From contig CALCJG010000350.1 in the NCBI GenBank assembly GCA_937967705.1, positions 1 through 25,654 on the forward strand: DNA of 25,654 nt. The letters run 5' to 3'. The notes below the pieces were generated by a model. It searched no databases. It was given only the letters and a program-made list of their open reading frames with translations, and had not been told where the DNA came from. Position 1 is the stretch's first letter; each line of letters starts with the position of its first letter. Positions 7,372 through 17,560 of this stretch are shown here, piece after piece. The translations under genes were made by a program, and so were the position numbers. Source of the DNA: an uncultured Spirochaetia bacterium. Its GTDB lineage: Bacteria > Spirochaetota > UBA4802 > JAGODF01.

Positions 7372-9714
7372 CTAAACCCGGAAGATATTGATAACCTTCT
7401 GCAGGGAAACGGAGCGGTTCTTCATGGAAGAGGCCGAGGAAGCCACTATCTGTGCCGAGTTCGCCAGTTCCTGTATGGATTCGTTTATCTTGGAAACCGC
7501 CTTGAGTATCTCGGAGCTCGTGGATTTCTGCTCTCCGGTGGCCGAGGCGATCAGGGAAGACATGTTGTTGATCTCCTCCACGTCCTTCATCACCTGCTCG
7601 CTGCCCCGGATCTGCTCCTCTGACGAGAGGGCGATCTCTTCGATGAGCCGGGCGGCGTCTTCAATGTTCTTGATCATCGACGTGATCGAGGACGCCGTCT
7701 GATTGACCAGCGAGGCCCCGGTCTCGATATCAGACCGGCTGGTTTTAATCAGCCCCTCGATCTCCTTGGTGCTCTGGGCCGTCGCCTCCGCCAGCTTGGA
7801 TATCTCCTCGGAAACGACAGCAAATCCTTTGCCGTGATCCCCCGCCCGGGCTGCTTCGATGGCGGCGTTCAGGGCCAGAAGGTTGATCTGGTCGGAAATA
7901 TCGTTGATGATCGCCACAATATCCACGATCTTGCGCGAGCTGTCGGAGATCTGGTTGATGCTCTTGGTGGTGTTCTGCAGCACCGTTTCAGTGTTCCGGG
8001 CATCCTCAACCGTTTCCTTGGCCTTTTTGCTGGAATTGATGGAGTTCTCCCCCACAATCTTTGTCGAGGCCGCCAGCTCTTCCATGGCGGCACTGGTCTG
8101 CGATACCCTTTCGGCCTGGCGGTCTGCGGAATTGGCCACGTTTTCAATGCTGGCCATGAGTTCCTCGTTGGCAGAGGTGGTCTCTTCGATGGAGGCTGCC
8201 TGGTTCTGGAATTCGATTTCCATCTTGCTGCTGATGACCGCCAGTTCGTCCGCCTCGCTGTTGAGGGAAGTCGTCATCTGGGTGATGTCCTGTACGATAC
8301 GGCGTATCACCTGGATCATGTTGTTGATGGCCTCGATCAGGGCGTCAATCTCGTCCCGGATGGCTTTTTTGTAGACGATGCACTTCTGGCACCGCTCTTC
8401 CTTGGAAACCTTGCTCACATCGATATTCCCATCGGCACAGAGGGTCCCCTCGATCCGCCAGCAGGCCTTGTTCCGGTTGTTGTGTGCGGGGCAATCAATC
8501 CTCTTGCAATCCTTCTCCTGAGCGCACATCACATAATGGGATTGGGGAATGAAGACCTTCAGATCGCCGTTGCTTACCTTAACCGCTGTATCGATGATTC
8601 TCCGGAACGGATTGGCGATTTTCCCCGCCAGGTAATTGCTGTAAAAGATCAATCCGCCCATAAAGACAACCAGGAGGGTCACCATGATGTAAAAGATGAT
8701 ATTGAGACTCCCCAGGATATCATCGTAATCCGCCGTGGAAACGATGATCCAATCCCAGGGTTTAAAGTAGGTATAATAGGCTACCTTCTTTTCAATATCC
8801 CCATCTTTGCCCCGGTAGTGGTAATTGATATGACCATCCGGTATGGTATCACCCTCTTTCTGCAGCATATCCTTAAAAAACTGACGTCCTGTCAGCGCAT
8901 CCTTATCTTCCAGGACCATCTTCCCTTTGAGGAAGGGGTGTTCGATCATCTGCCCCTGGGAATTGATCACATAGATATAACCGTGTCTTCCCACATGAGT
9001 TTCACGGATAATATCGAAAACCACCGTCTTGGGAGCCGGGATTCCGATGTAATAAGCCCCAATGACTTTCCCCCCGGTATCTTTCAAGGGTTCATAGGCG
9101 GTGATAAACCATTTACCCACCACCATGGCCCTGCCGTTATATCTCTTACCCGCCGTAAGGGTTCTGAAAACCAGGGAGCTTTTGGGGATATAGGTGAGTA
9201 TGGCCCTCTCTCCTTTATCGTTTTTTACATTAGTGCTGATTCGTATCAGCTTGTCCTCATGGAGCTGGAAGATGGTGGCGGTGGCGTTGGGTATGGCAAT
9301 TCGCGCAGCTATCCGATCAATAAGCCCATAATTCTTCAGAAATGAGGTTCCCCGGGAGTTCATTGTTGGCAGTTTAACGCTTGATCTCTCTCCCGTATCC
9401 TGATTGATGACCATGAGGTCTTCGGTCTTTTTCGTTATATCCAGGGAACCGTAGGGAGCCATGAAGCCCCGGGCCACCTCGAAGGCATTCTTCAAATCCC
9501 TCTGGGCTTTGGCATCCATCTCCTGGCTCTGTATTTCGCAGAGCCGCTTGATATTGTGGATCGAATTGGTCATCGTCTGGCTGGTTATAGACAGAAGAGA
9601 GCTTCTTGCCGCAACATAGAGAAAAACAATGGAAAGGAAGAGAGGGATCAGAGACGACAGGAGTATATATCGTAGGATTTTACCCCTAAGACCGTAGAAT
9701 ACTTTTTTCAACAT
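7372..9714 (-). CDS. Methyl-accepting chemotaxis protein with Cache sensor and Cys-rich insert
   Basis: This 780-residue membrane receptor would control the flagellar motor through CheA/CheW. TM1 is at about 13-37. A long periplasmic region (about 40-335) looks like a fused Cache3/Cache2 ligand-binding domain ([27 protein letters not shown]). TM2 is at about 338-360, followed by a HAMP-like start ([19 protein letters not shown]). A cysteine-rich segment at about 396-447 has at least seven Cys, including CWRIEGTLC and CQKC, resembling the two-CW type module. The signalling domain ends the protein, with the tip [25 protein letters not shown] near residue 610 (quoted in part) and no C-terminal CheR-binding pentapeptide. 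ATG 9714 is preferred over the adjacent GTG because GGGAG sits 7 bases upstream. It is followed by pepF after 12 bases. Confidence 0.93.
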   Translation of the reverse strand: MLKKVFYGLRGKILRYILLSSLIPLFLSIVFLYVAARSSLLSITSQTMTNSIHNIKRLCEIQSQEMDAKAQRDLKNAFEVARGFMAPYGSLDITKKTEDLMVINQDTGERSSVKLPTMNSRGTSFLKNYGLIDRIAARIAIPNATATIFQLHEDKLIRISTNVKNDKGERAILTYIPKSSLVFRTLTAGKRYNGRAMVVGKWFITAYEPLKDTGGKVIGAYYIGIPAPKTVVFDIIRETHVGRHGYIYVINSQGQMIEHPFLKGKMVLEDKDALTGRQFFKDMLQKEGDTIPDGHINYHYRGKDGDIEKKVAYYTYFKPWDWIIVSTADYDDILGSLNIIFYIMVTLLVVFMGGLIFYSNYLAGKIANPFRRIIDTAVKVSNGDLKVFIPQSHYVMCAQEKDCKRIDCPAHNNRNKACWRIEGTLCADGNIDVSKVSKEERCQKCIVYKKAIRDEIDALIEAINNMIQVIRRIVQDITQMTTSLNSEADELAVISSKMEIEFQNQAASIEETTSANEELMASIENVANSADRQAERVSQTSAAMEELAASTKIVGENSINSSKKAKETVEDARNTETVLQNTTKSINQISDSSRKIVDIVAIINDISDQINLLALNAAIEAARAGDHGKGFAVVSEEISKLAEATAQSTKEIEGLIKTSRSDIETGASLVNQTASSITSMIKNIEDAARLIEEIALSSEEQIRGSEQVMKDVEEINNMSSLIASATGEQKSTSSEILKAVSKINESIQELANSAQIVASSASSMKNRSVSLQKVINIFRV

Positions 9715-9740
9715 CACACATCTCCCAATATTGAACAGAA

Positions 9741-9768
9741 ATTATAATAACCTCTTGGTAATCACCAA
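9741..9768 (-). promoter_or_regulatory. Candidate sigma-70 promoter for the chemoreceptor-pepF unit
   Basis: On the minus strand this reads TTGGTG, a 16-base spacer and a perfect TATAAT, about 27 bases before the start codon. An inverted repeat TTGGT-GATT-ACCAA covers the -35 element and could be a regulator site. The consensus looks like housekeeping sigma, not sigma-28. Confidence 0.55.
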
Positions 9769-10018
9769 CTTATGACAAATTCCATCCTCATATGTATCAA
9801 TATTCCGTTAAATAAAGAGAGGGTAAACTCTTGGAGATTATTGAGGATCGAGTACCTTAAGCAAACAGGCATGTTTTTTGATATACTGCCTAGATCGCCA
9901 ATAATCCCCATAGAAATTATAGCATATAAGCATGCCAATCCTTTTTTGCCGAGCCTTTTTTAAGGAAAACATTGTAATTTTTTTCCAATCCAGGCGACTA
10001 CTCTCCAAAAATTATACA

Positions 10019-10047
10019 TTGCAAATTATTTTTGAGAATGCTATATT
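10019..10047 (+). promoter_or_regulatory. Candidate sigma-70 promoter for the acyltransferase-hydrolase gene
   Basis: TTGCAA, a 17-base spacer and TATATT give a good housekeeping-type promoter about 70 bases before the start codon at 10117. Confidence 0.55.
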
Positions 10048-10116
10048 TTATATACTCAAGTAATATTTACCGCAGATCAGCAGTGTTGCCATCAACTATC
10101 TGAGGGGATCATATCT

Positions 10117-12303
10117 ATGGAACCGTCCGGTTTTCTTTTAAGGCTCACGGGTGCTGCCATAAAAACCTTAATCAAGGCCACCAATGCTCAAATACGGACC
10201 CATGGAGAGGAGCATATCCCCGATCAGCCCGTCATTTTTGTCATCAACCACTTTACCCGCATGGAAACCTTTTTTCTTCCTTATGTGATCAACAAGGTGA
10301 CCGGTAAAATCGTTCTCTCCCTGGCCTACCATGAGTTCTTCAAGGGAGGATTTGGCACCTATCTGAGCAAGCTCGGCGCCGTGTCCACGAAGGATCAGGA
10401 ACGGGACCGTATTATGATCGGAGCCCTTTTGAAGGGGGAGATGCCCTGCATGATCTTCCCCGAGGGCCAGATGATCAAGGATAAAAAACTTGTGGAAAAG
10501 GGTAAATACCTCATATACAATACCGGAATACGCCGCCCTCCCCATACGGGAGCGGCGCTCCTTGCCCTGAGGACCGAGTTCTTCCGGGAAAAGCTGAGAC
10601 ATTTCCGGGAGACCGGCAATGAATCCGGGATTCGAGAATACCTGGAATATTTCAATATCGGCAAGGACAGGCTGGACGCCATAATACGGCAGAACACCTA
10701 CATCGTCCCGGTAAACATCACCTATTTCCCCATCCGGGCCAGAAACAACATCATCAACCGTATCGCCAGCCTTCTGGTGGACAAGATGCCTGAAAGACTG
10801 GAGGAGGAACTGGAGGTAGAAGGCACCATGCTGGTGGACGGCGTAGATATTGACATCAATTTCGGAAAGACCATTCCCATCGTTCCCTACATGGAAAACC
10901 GCGCTATGCGAAAACTTCTTTCCGACGAAAAAACCTATCTGCAAAAAGAGGAAATGAGCCAGAACCTCCACTTCAAGAAGCCTAGTCTGGACCTAATGCG
11001 CCGCTACATGGATTCCATATATCAGATGACCACGGTCAATCACGACCATATCTTCTCTTATATACTCCGGCGATGCAACAAAAACCGTATCAGCGAAACC
11101 GAGTTCAAGAACCGGGCTTTTCTTGCCATCAAAAGGATACGGAATGTCCCCATTCAATCGCATCACACAAATCTGAAATTAAGGCAGAGTTATCTGCTGA
11201 CCGACGACGAACACATGCGCTACAACAGTTTCATCACTGCCGCCAAATCAGACGGTCTGATCAAGCTGGAAAAGGGCTACATTATCAAAACAGCGGAGCG
11301 GTTTTCCCGCCCTTATGAATTTCATACCATTCGGAAGGACAATATCGTGGAGGTTCTCTCCAATGAAATCGAACCGCTGCCCTACCTGACCAAGTTTTTT
11401 AACCGCATCATGCTGATGCCCTCCTTTCTCATTCGACGGATCATCAGCAAGAGCTTTCTCAAACTCGATCAGGAAATCTTCGAGCGGGATTATAATAAGT
11501 TTCAACTCGAGGGAGAGACTAAATCCCGAAACATCGGCAGGCCCCGATTCCTTACTCACTTCTTCAACAGGAAGGGCGTGCTTCTCATTCACGGCTATCT
11601 GGCGGCACCGGAGGAGGTGCGCCAGTTGGCGGAGTTTCTCCATAAATCCGGATTCACCGTTTACTGTGTACGCATGCGCGGCCACGGAACATCTCCGGAT
11701 GACCTGGCGACCCGGGAATGGGAGGAGTGGTACGAATCCGCTAACCGGGGATACATAGTCCTGAAAAACAGCGTGAAGAAGATGGCTATCGCCGGGTTTT
11801 CCACCGGCGCAGGGATCGCTCTGCTCCAGGCCCATCAAAAACCCGGCTGTTTCAACAGCGTGGTTTCCATCAGCGCCCCCCTCCACCTGAGCAACATCGC
11901 TTCACGCTTCGCCTCATCAGTTGTATTCTGGAACAAACTGCTGGGGGCCATGAAGATTAAAAAGGGGAGGATGGAATTTGTGGATAACACCCCGGAAAAT
12001 CCTCACATCAACTACTTCAGGAATCCCGTCAGCGGCGTCAGAGAACTGGAAAAGCTGATGGATGTAGTGCGGGACATTCTGGGCAAACTGCATCTCCCGG
12101 TGCTGGTAATACAGGGAGCGAAGGACCCCACGGTTGCACCGGAGAGCTCCCTGGAGCTTTTCGAAAAACTGGGCACACGGAAAAAGGAACTCTTCCGCAT
12201 CTACTCGGAGCGGCACGGCATAGTCAACGGCGAGGGCTCGGCGGAAGTCTTTGAAAAAGTGAAGGATTTTCTGGAAGGAATATTTTCCCGGGAAGAGCAC
12301 TGA
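10117..12303 (+). CDS. Fusion protein: PlsC/PlsB-type acyltransferase plus alpha/beta hydrolase
   Basis: This is a 728-residue protein. Residues about 30-260 form a glycerolipid acyltransferase domain with INHFTRME (His45, with Glu50 in place of the usual Asp of the HX4D motif) and FPEG at 114-117 for glycerol-phosphate binding. Residues about 270-475 are a helical and winged-helix-like linker, not assigned. Residues about 485-728 are a serine hydrolase: LLIHGY oxyanion region at 489-494, nucleophile elbow GFSTG with Ser562, Asp670 in GAKDPT and His700 in RHGIV. This resembles monoacylglycerol lipases and carboxylesterases. It may both add and remove acyl chains, remodelling phospholipids at the membrane. 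An AGGGG-type ribosome site precedes the ATG. It stands alone on the plus strand and converges with the outer-membrane gene. Confidence 0.85.
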   Translation: MEPSGFLLRLTGAAIKTLIKATNAQIRTHGEEHIPDQPVIFVINHFTRMETFFLPYVINKVTGKIVLSLAYHEFFKGGFGTYLSKLGAVSTKDQERDRIMIGALLKGEMPCMIFPEGQMIKDKKLVEKGKYLIYNTGIRRPPHTGAALLALRTEFFREKLRHFRETGNESGIREYLEYFNIGKDRLDAIIRQNTYIVPVNITYFPIRARNNIINRIASLLVDKMPERLEEELEVEGTMLVDGVDIDINFGKTIPIVPYMENRAMRKLLSDEKTYLQKEEMSQNLHFKKPSLDLMRRYMDSIYQMTTVNHDHIFSYILRRCNKNRISETEFKNRAFLAIKRIRNVPIQSHHTNLKLRQSYLLTDDEHMRYNSFITAAKSDGLIKLEKGYIIKTAERFSRPYEFHTIRKDNIVEVLSNEIEPLPYLTKFFNRIMLMPSFLIRRIISKSFLKLDQEIFERDYNKFQLEGETKSRNIGRPRFLTHFFNRKGVLLIHGYLAAPEEVRQLAEFLHKSGFTVYCVRMRGHGTSPDDLATREWEEWYESANRGYIVLKNSVKKMAIAGFSTGAGIALLQAHQKPGCFNSVVSISAPLHLSNIASRFASSVVFWNKLLGAMKIKKGRMEFVDNTPENPHINYFRNPVSGVRELEKLMDVVRDILGKLHLPVLVIQGAKDPTVAPESSLELFEKLGTRKKELFRIYSERHGIVNGEGSAEVFEKVKDFLEGIFSREEH

Positions 12304-12317
12304 TAATACGAGGTCTC

Positions 12318-13637
12318 TCAATATTTGTTGGTCAGAGCAAAGCCGAGCAGCAGAAGACTCAGGTCGTAATGCGTACGAGTCTGCTCCACCTTGCCGGAAA
12401 ATGTGGAAAATTTGACATCATCGATGACCATCCGGACTCTGCCATAGGCCGCTAAAAAGGAGATGTAGCATTCATTTCTGAAGTTGTAATCCAGACCCAA
12501 GGTTCCCGTATAATTCTTCGCCTTGTTCATTTTTTCCTTATCTGGTACCGCCGGATTCCGGCTATATTCCAGTTCTCTGATTCTCGAATACGAAAAGGAA
12601 AGTCCTGTGGTAAAGGCAAGCCGATCCGTGGGATAGAAGGCCAATCCCCCTCTCAGAATATTGACAGCCTTCACATCAGTTTTATTTGCAACGGTTAGCA
12701 CCGCCTTATCGTCATAGCTGTATTCCAAAGTGTCCAATGTGAAAGCCCGAGGGCATTGTACGCTGATCTCCAGGGCCGCCCCGAGATAGCGTCCCAGCTC
12801 ATGATACCCACCCATGATAACAGTAGGCCCCTTGACGTATTTCCCCATGTTTTTTGCGGTATCATCTCCCTTGTTTCCGTCACTGTCTTTGCCGGAATCC
12901 CTAACCTTTTGAAAGAGAATCTCCCCTGAGCGCAGCATGAGTCCGAACTCACCTTCCTTCCATTGGCGGTAATACCCCGCACTTCCTTCCATACCCGTGC
13001 TCCGGGTCGTGTTTTTATTATCCATTTCAACGGTGGTGGCACCCACATTTATTTTTGTCGCTGATTCTGTATTCTTCTGGGATATCCAGGGGTTTACCTG
13101 AATCCCCAGATAATTGTGTCCTGCTAGTTTCCAGCCCAGGGAGACATTCATCCCCGGCTCTGTTTTGGTCTCCTTTATACTCTGATCAATGGAAAAAGCC
13201 CCTATCTGGGACTTGACCGAAAGCTTGTTGTAAGAATAAAAATCCCCCCCCCTTCTTTCAGAGAAGTTAAAACCCCATACAACCCCCCCTTTCCTCTCCG
13301 CATAACCAGTAACCGGGGTAAGACTGATGAAGGTATCCATCTTGATATCTGTACTGACATTAGAGTTGTCATAGTTATCCGAGCTCAGGTCATCCTGAAA
13401 GAAGGGGGTTCCCAGCATGCCCAGGACATAGGCATTTTTATACGTCTGGAGCGCCAGGAGAGCCGGGTTTCGCCCTACGTCGACGGGTCCGCTGGGGACC
13501 ACACTCTCAATCAGCCCCATGCCGCTGCCCCTTACCTGTGCCCGGGCTTTGTTGGAATGGAACAGGCAGACCGACAGCACCAGAAGGATACTGAGGACCT
13601 TTGCTTCAGGACTGCTATTCGTAAAGGAAGGAAACAT
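12318..13637 (-). CDS. Predicted outer-membrane beta-barrel protein
   Basis: This is a 439-residue protein with a signal peptide ending ARA|QV around residue 34. The mature start GMGLIESVVPSGPVDVGRNPALL resembles the N-terminus of FadL/PorV-type barrels, where a GRNPA/WNPAGL motif follows a glycine-rich stretch. The rest alternates polar and hydrophobic residues in many predicted strands with loops such as the Asp/Lys-rich segment near residue 260. The substrate or function is not recognised. It ends the long minus-strand operon starting with the DnaC-like gene. Start at 13637 uses GAGGG five bases upstream; an ATG four codons earlier at 13649 is also possible. Either way its 5' end overlaps the ComFB-domain gene, which suggests translational coupling. 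Confidence 0.75.
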   Translation of the reverse strand: MFPSFTNSSPEAKVLSILLVLSVCLFHSNKARAQVRGSGMGLIESVVPSGPVDVGRNPALLALQTYKNAYVLGMLGTPFFQDDLSSDNYDNSNVSTDIKMDTFISLTPVTGYAERKGGVVWGFNFSERRGGDFYSYNKLSVKSQIGAFSIDQSIKETKTEPGMNVSLGWKLAGHNYLGIQVNPWISQKNTESATKINVGATTVEMDNKNTTRSTGMEGSAGYYRQWKEGEFGLMLRSGEILFQKVRDSGKDSDGNKGDDTAKNMGKYVKGPTVIMGGYHELGRYLGAALEISVQCPRAFTLDTLEYSYDDKAVLTVANKTDVKAVNILRGGLAFYPTDRLAFTTGLSFSYSRIRELEYSRNPAVPDKEKMNKAKNYTGTLGLDYNFRNECYISFLAAYGRVRMVIDDVKFSTFSGKVEQTRTHYDLSLLLLGFALTNKY

Positions 13638-14292
13638 CCTCGCCCTCATGGAGTTTCATCAGGGTTATGGGAATGACCTGGGATTCGTGGAGACCGAAAC
13701 CGTCCTGGACCATAAGACGCAGATCCACTCTCAGATCGCTGAACTTTTCATGCCGGAAAAGCAGGGTGAAGGGGATTTCCGGGCCGCCACCCATCTCCTT
13801 CTCGTTATAATCCGGCCAGAACTGATAAAAGCCCTTCGTGGCCTTCATGGTCATGTAGGGATTGCTCCAGCCCTCATCGATCATGGATACGGCTTTATCC
13901 CGGAAAAGGAGGGTGATCTCAACCCCGGGTATATAAGAGAAGGTGGTTTCTTCGAGGATCTCTCCGAATATATGCGGCAGTATATGTTTTCTCGCCTTCA
14001 GACTTCCATAATCCGTATGCTTGGGCGTAGAACGCCGGTTTTTAACAAACTCTATGGCCTCATGGACAAGAAAAAGGATATCCGTTCTCTGCTGGAAGAC
14101 CAGGCGGGATTCCATACGGTCATGCAGCATCCCCCGCTCACTGGTAATGTACCGCGCAGGGACCTTATTCAGTACATACGCCATGATGTCCTCTCTGTGC
14201 ATCTGGGAATCCGGCAGATCTTTCCCTTCCTTGGAAAGCACCTCGCTGGTCACGGAGGCTACGATATCCTCCATGATATTTTTTATGGCCAT
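13615..14292 (-). CDS. ComFB-domain protein
   Basis: This is a 225-residue protein. The first 90 residues match the ComFB (late competence development) family: MAIKNIMEDIVASVTSEVL, then MHREDIMAYVLNKVPARYIT, the DI...LN..P.Y pattern of that family. The remaining 130 residues form a second, unassigned domain with several beta strands (TTFSYIPGVEITLLF, IPFTLLFRHEKF, LRLMVQDGFGLH). Recent work on other bacteria links ComFB domains to cyclic dinucleotide binding, but that cannot be shown here. The start at 14292 is chosen because GGAGG sits 8 bases upstream and the TAA of lon ends one base before the ATG, so translation is probably coupled to lon. The ribosome site lies inside the last Arg codons of lon. 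Confidence 0.75.
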   Translation of the reverse strand: MAIKNIMEDIVASVTSEVLSKEGKDLPDSQMHREDIMAYVLNKVPARYITSERGMLHDRMESRLVFQQRTDILFLVHEAIEFVKNRRSTPKHTDYGSLKARKHILPHIFGEILEETTFSYIPGVEITLLFRDKAVSMIDEGWSNPYMTMKATKGFYQFWPDYNEKEMGGGPEIPFTLLFRHEKFSDLRVDLRLMVQDGFGLHESQVIPITLMKLHEGEDVSFLYE

Positions 14293-14293
14293 G

Positions 14294-16711
14294 TTAATCC
14301 CTCCTCTTTTTATTAAAGGCAACGGCGATCACGTCCTTCATGTCCTTCACGAGATGGAACTTTATGCCTTTCTTGATATAATCCGGAATATCAGCCAGAT
14401 CCTTTCTGTTTTCCTCCGGCAGGATGATATCCCGCAGATGGGCCCTCTTTGCGGCGATTACCTTTTCCTTGATGCCCCCCACCGGCAGGACCCTGCCGGT
14501 CAAGGTGATCTCCCCGGTCATGGCCAGGGCCTTTTTTACGAACAGGCCCGTCACCAGGGAATAAAGAGAGGAGGCCATGGTGATCCCTGCCGACGGTCCG
14601 TCCTTGGGAGTGGCCCCGGCGGGGACATGGATGTGGACCAGCCTCGTCTGAAGCATCTTGCGGACCTCTTCATCACCGGAAAAATAATGCTGCATATAGC
14701 TGTAGGCGATGTTGGCGGATTCACTCATGACATCCCCCAGCTGTCCCGTCAGCTTCAGGGCCCCGCCCTTCTGATTGTCGATGTCGATGGATTCGATCAT
14801 CAGGGTTGCCCCTCCCAGCGAGGTCCAGGCCAGCCCAATCACCAGACCGGGCCGGTTGATCTGCATCAGTTCCTCGTCGGTAAAAATTTCGGGGCCCAGA
14901 TAATCCTTGATTACCTCCTCCTTGAGATTATCCTTCGGCGGCTTCTTCCCCTTGGAAACCAGGGTAGCCGTCTTGCGGCATATCCTCTCGATCTGCCTTT
15001 CCAGGTTCCGAACCCCCGCTTCCCGGGCCCAGCCGTTTATGATCAAAAGAAATCCCGTTTTATCAATCTTTATGGCATCCTTGTCCAAACCGTGCCTTTC
15101 CAGCTGTTTGGGAAGGAGATAACGCCGGGCAATCTGAAATTTTTCCTCTGTAATATACCCCGAAAGACGGATGATTTCCATACGGTCCACCAGAACCTGG
15201 GGAATGGTATCCAGGGTATTGGCCGTTGTGATGAAGAATACATCCGAGAGATTGAAGGGAACATCGAGATAATGATCCCGAAATTCCACATTCTGCTCGG
15301 GGTCCAGAACCTCCAGCAGGGCAGATGCGGGATCTCCCTGAAAACTCTGCCCCAGCTTGTCTATCTCGTCCAGCATGAAGACGGGGTTGTTGGATTTGCA
15401 GATCTTGATACCCTGAATGATCTTTCCCGGCATGGCTCCCACGTAGGTTCTCCGGTGTCCCTTGATCTCAGCCTCATCCCGCATGCCGCCAAGGGACATG
15501 CGAAAGAACTTTTTATTAAGGGCCCTGGCGATGGATTTCCCCAGGGAGGTCTTCCCCACACCGGGAGGCCCCACAAGACAGATGATGGAGCCCCGGGCAT
15601 CGGGCTTGAGCCTGCGCACCGCCAGGAATTCCAATATGCGCTTCTTGACATCCTCCAGGGCGTAATGATCGCGGTTGAGTATTTTTTCCGACCGGTTGAG
15701 ATCGGAGGAATCCGGGGTTCGGATGTTCCAGGGAAGGGAGAGAACCGTCTCCACATAATTTCGTGTGATGATGTATTCCGAGGAACTGGAATCCATCAGG
15801 GCCAGCTTGTTGACCTCATCCTCCACCTTCTCCTTCACCTCGCCCCTGAGTTCCAGGAGGTCGATCTTCCTCTTCATCTCGGTCACTTCCCGGCTCTTCT
15901 CATCCTCATCAAGCCCCAGCTCCTGCCGTATGGCCTTGAGCTGTTCCCTCAGGAAGAATTCCCGCTGCTGCTTGTCTATCTTCTCGTTGATCTGGTTTTG
16001 AATCTTCTTCTGGACGGCCAGGACCTCCATCTCCTTCTGAAGAAGCCTGAGAACCTTCTCGAGCCGCTTCTTTATGGTGATGGTTTCCAGGACGTCCTGA
16101 TATTCCCCCTTCTCGATGTTGAGGATGGAGGTTACGAAATCGGCGATCTTGCCCGGCTCCTCTACATTGACCATGGTGAGCTTCATCTCCTCCGTGAAGA
16201 GGGGATTGTTCTCTGAGAGCATTTTCAGCTGGCTCAATACCGCCCGGGTCAGGGCCTTGACCTCGATGTTCCGCTTTATCGTCTCATCCTCAAGATACTC
16301 CACCTTGGCGATGAGATAGGGCTTCTCCGAGATCTTCTCCACGATCTTGAAGCGCTTGATGCTGTTGATCAGCACATTGACTCCGCCGTCCGGCAGATTG
16401 ATCTTTTTCAGTATCTTGGCGGCGGTTCCATAGCTGTAGAGGTCCGAGATCTGTATCTCCTCGGCATCATCATCCTTAAGGAGCACCAGGCCTATGGCGC
16501 GGGTGTTGTTCAGAACCTTGTCGATGGCCTCCGAAAAGCGTCCCTGAGAGATGATAAGGGGCGTCACGATCCCGGGAAAGATGGGCCTGAAACGGATGGG
16601 GATGATGTGCAGCTGCCCCGGCAGGACCTGATCTATGGATATCAGATCGCTTTCGAGGATGTCCGTATCTATCTGCATCTCGTTTTCTTCAAACATATCG
16701 TCAATATTCAT
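14294..16711 (-). CDS. lon: ATP-dependent Lon protease
   Basis: This 805-residue cytoplasmic AAA+ serine protease degrades misfolded and regulatory proteins. It is of normal length for LonA. The N-terminal substrate-binding domain (about 35-230) is followed by a coiled region. The AAA+ module has Walker A GPPGVGKT (Lys387), Walker B FMLDEIDK and the sensor [11 protein letters not shown]. The proteolytic domain has the Ser-Lys dyad in KDGPSAG (Ser707) and GGIKEK (Lys750), with the usual 43-residue spacing. A ribosome-site-like AGGGAAT precedes the ATG. It follows panB after 45 bases and is followed by the ComFB gene after one base. No CIRCE or HrcA-type heat-shock element was noticed upstream, so it appears to be read from the upstream operon promoter. 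Confidence 0.98.
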   Translation of the reverse strand: MNIDDMFEENEMQIDTDILESDLISIDQVLPGQLHIIPIRFRPIFPGIVTPLIISQGRFSEAIDKVLNNTRAIGLVLLKDDDAEEIQISDLYSYGTAAKILKKINLPDGGVNVLINSIKRFKIVEKISEKPYLIAKVEYLEDETIKRNIEVKALTRAVLSQLKMLSENNPLFTEEMKLTMVNVEEPGKIADFVTSILNIEKGEYQDVLETITIKKRLEKVLRLLQKEMEVLAVQKKIQNQINEKIDKQQREFFLREQLKAIRQELGLDEDEKSREVTEMKRKIDLLELRGEVKEKVEDEVNKLALMDSSSSEYIITRNYVETVLSLPWNIRTPDSSDLNRSEKILNRDHYALEDVKKRILEFLAVRRLKPDARGSIICLVGPPGVGKTSLGKSIARALNKKFFRMSLGGMRDEAEIKGHRRTYVGAMPGKIIQGIKICKSNNPVFMLDEIDKLGQSFQGDPASALLEVLDPEQNVEFRDHYLDVPFNLSDVFFITTANTLDTIPQVLVDRMEIIRLSGYITEEKFQIARRYLLPKQLERHGLDKDAIKIDKTGFLLIINGWAREAGVRNLERQIERICRKTATLVSKGKKPPKDNLKEEVIKDYLGPEIFTDEELMQINRPGLVIGLAWTSLGGATLMIESIDIDNQKGGALKLTGQLGDVMSESANIAYSYMQHYFSGDEEVRKMLQTRLVHIHVPAGATPKDGPSAGITMASSLYSLVTGLFVKKALAMTGEITLTGRVLPVGGIKEKVIAAKRAHLRDIILPEENRKDLADIPDYIKKGIKFHLVKDMKDVIAVAFNKKRRD

Positions 16712-16756
16712 GGGTATTCCCTAAAATCTCCTTTCATCATTCTAGCCTGGACAGCA

Positions 16757-17560
16757 TCATTTGAAGACGTTTTCCTCGGCGGGAAATTTTCCTTCCCGGA
16801 CATCCGCCCCGTATTGTTCCAGTGCCTCCTTCACGACTCGGTGCATATCGGCATACTTTTTCAGAAACTTGGGGGTAAAGCGCTCATCCACCCCCAGAAG
16901 GTCATTGATGACCAGAACCTGCCCGTTACAGTATCGCCCGGCGCCTATGCCTATGGTGGGAATGGAGAGGGATTCCGATATCTCTCTGGCCAGAGCCTCC
17001 GGGACCATCTCCAGTACCAGACAGAAGGCACCGGACTCTTCCAGTATCTTCGCATCCTCCAGCATCACCCGGCGTTTATCCTCATCCCGCCCCTGTACGG
17101 TATACCCCCCCAGCTTGTGGACGGATTGGGGGGTGAGTCCGAGATGCCCCACGACGGGGATGGAGGCCTTAACCAGGGCTTCCACGGTTTTCCGGAAATC
17201 GCGCCCCCCTTCCAGTTTGACGGCATTGGCTCCCGTCTCCTTCATCACCCGCCCACTGTTGCGGAGGGCGTCCTCCACGGAGACATGGTAGCTCATGAAG
17301 GGGAGGTCCGCCACAATAAACATTTCCGGTGCCCCCCGACGGACGATCTCCGCGTGATAGATCATCTGATCCAGGGTTACCGGAATCGTGCTGCTGTATC
17401 CGGCCACCACCATACCCAGGGAATCCCCCACCAGGATCACATCGATGTCCGTCTGTTCGATGATCCGGGCCATGGCATAATCATAGCATGTGATCATGGA
17501 GATGGGCTTGTTCTGTTCCTTCCATTTCCTGAAATCATTGATGTTCTTTATTCTTTCCAT
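16757..17560 (-). CDS. panB: 3-methyl-2-oxobutanoate hydroxymethyltransferase (ketopantoate synthase)
   Basis: This 267-residue enzyme makes ketopantoate from alpha-ketoisovalerate using methylene-tetrahydrofolate, the first step to pantothenate and coenzyme A. The (beta/alpha)8 barrel signatures are intact: ITCYDYAMARI, VGDSLGMVVAGY (metal-binding Asp), ADLPFMSY (second metal Asp), VKLEGG, HLGLTPQ and GIGAGRYCNGQVLVINDLLG. The length matches the usual 264. The gene start lies inside the 3' end of folK (26-base overlap), so the two are translationally coupled. The pairing is sensible because PanB consumes a folate cofactor. A PanP-like decarboxylase for the beta-alanine branch is found 3.5 kb away. 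Confidence 0.97.
   Translation of the reverse strand: MERIKNINDFRKWKEQNKPISMITCYDYAMARIIEQTDIDVILVGDSLGMVVAGYSSTIPVTLDQMIYHAEIVRRGAPEMFIVADLPFMSYHVSVEDALRNSGRVMKETGANAVKLEGGRDFRKTVEALVKASIPVVGHLGLTPQSVHKLGGYTVQGRDEDKRRVMLEDAKILEESGAFCLVLEMVPEALAREISESLSIPTIGIGAGRYCNGQVLVINDLLGVDERFTPKFLKKYADMHRVVKEALEQYGADVREGKFPAEENVFK

Larger units (their letters stand above)
9715..10116. other. AT-rich divergent intergenic region (about 400 bp)
   Basis: This region separates the chemoreceptor and acyltransferase-hydrolase genes. It is markedly AT-rich and holds one good candidate promoter for each direction. A 63-codon frame at 9772-9963 on the plus strand has no ribosome site and a composition like the surrounding non-coding DNA, so I do not call it a gene. 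Nothing else recognisable was seen between 9790 and 10010. Confidence 0.6.

Noticed and set aside
7834..9345. 500-codon open frame on the plus strand opposite the chemoreceptor
   Set aside because: The chemoreceptor on the other strand is unmistakable; this frame has no motif and a composition expected of a shadow frame.
9772..9963. 63-codon open frame in the AT-rich intergenic region
   Set aside because: It has no ribosome site or family features and is in DNA that looks like promoter region.
14021..16216. Very long open frame (over 700 codons) on the plus strand opposite lon and the ComFB gene
   Set aside because: It lies wholly opposite well-supported genes, has no recognisable domain or ribosome site, and has the low-complexity look of an antisense frame produced by codon bias.
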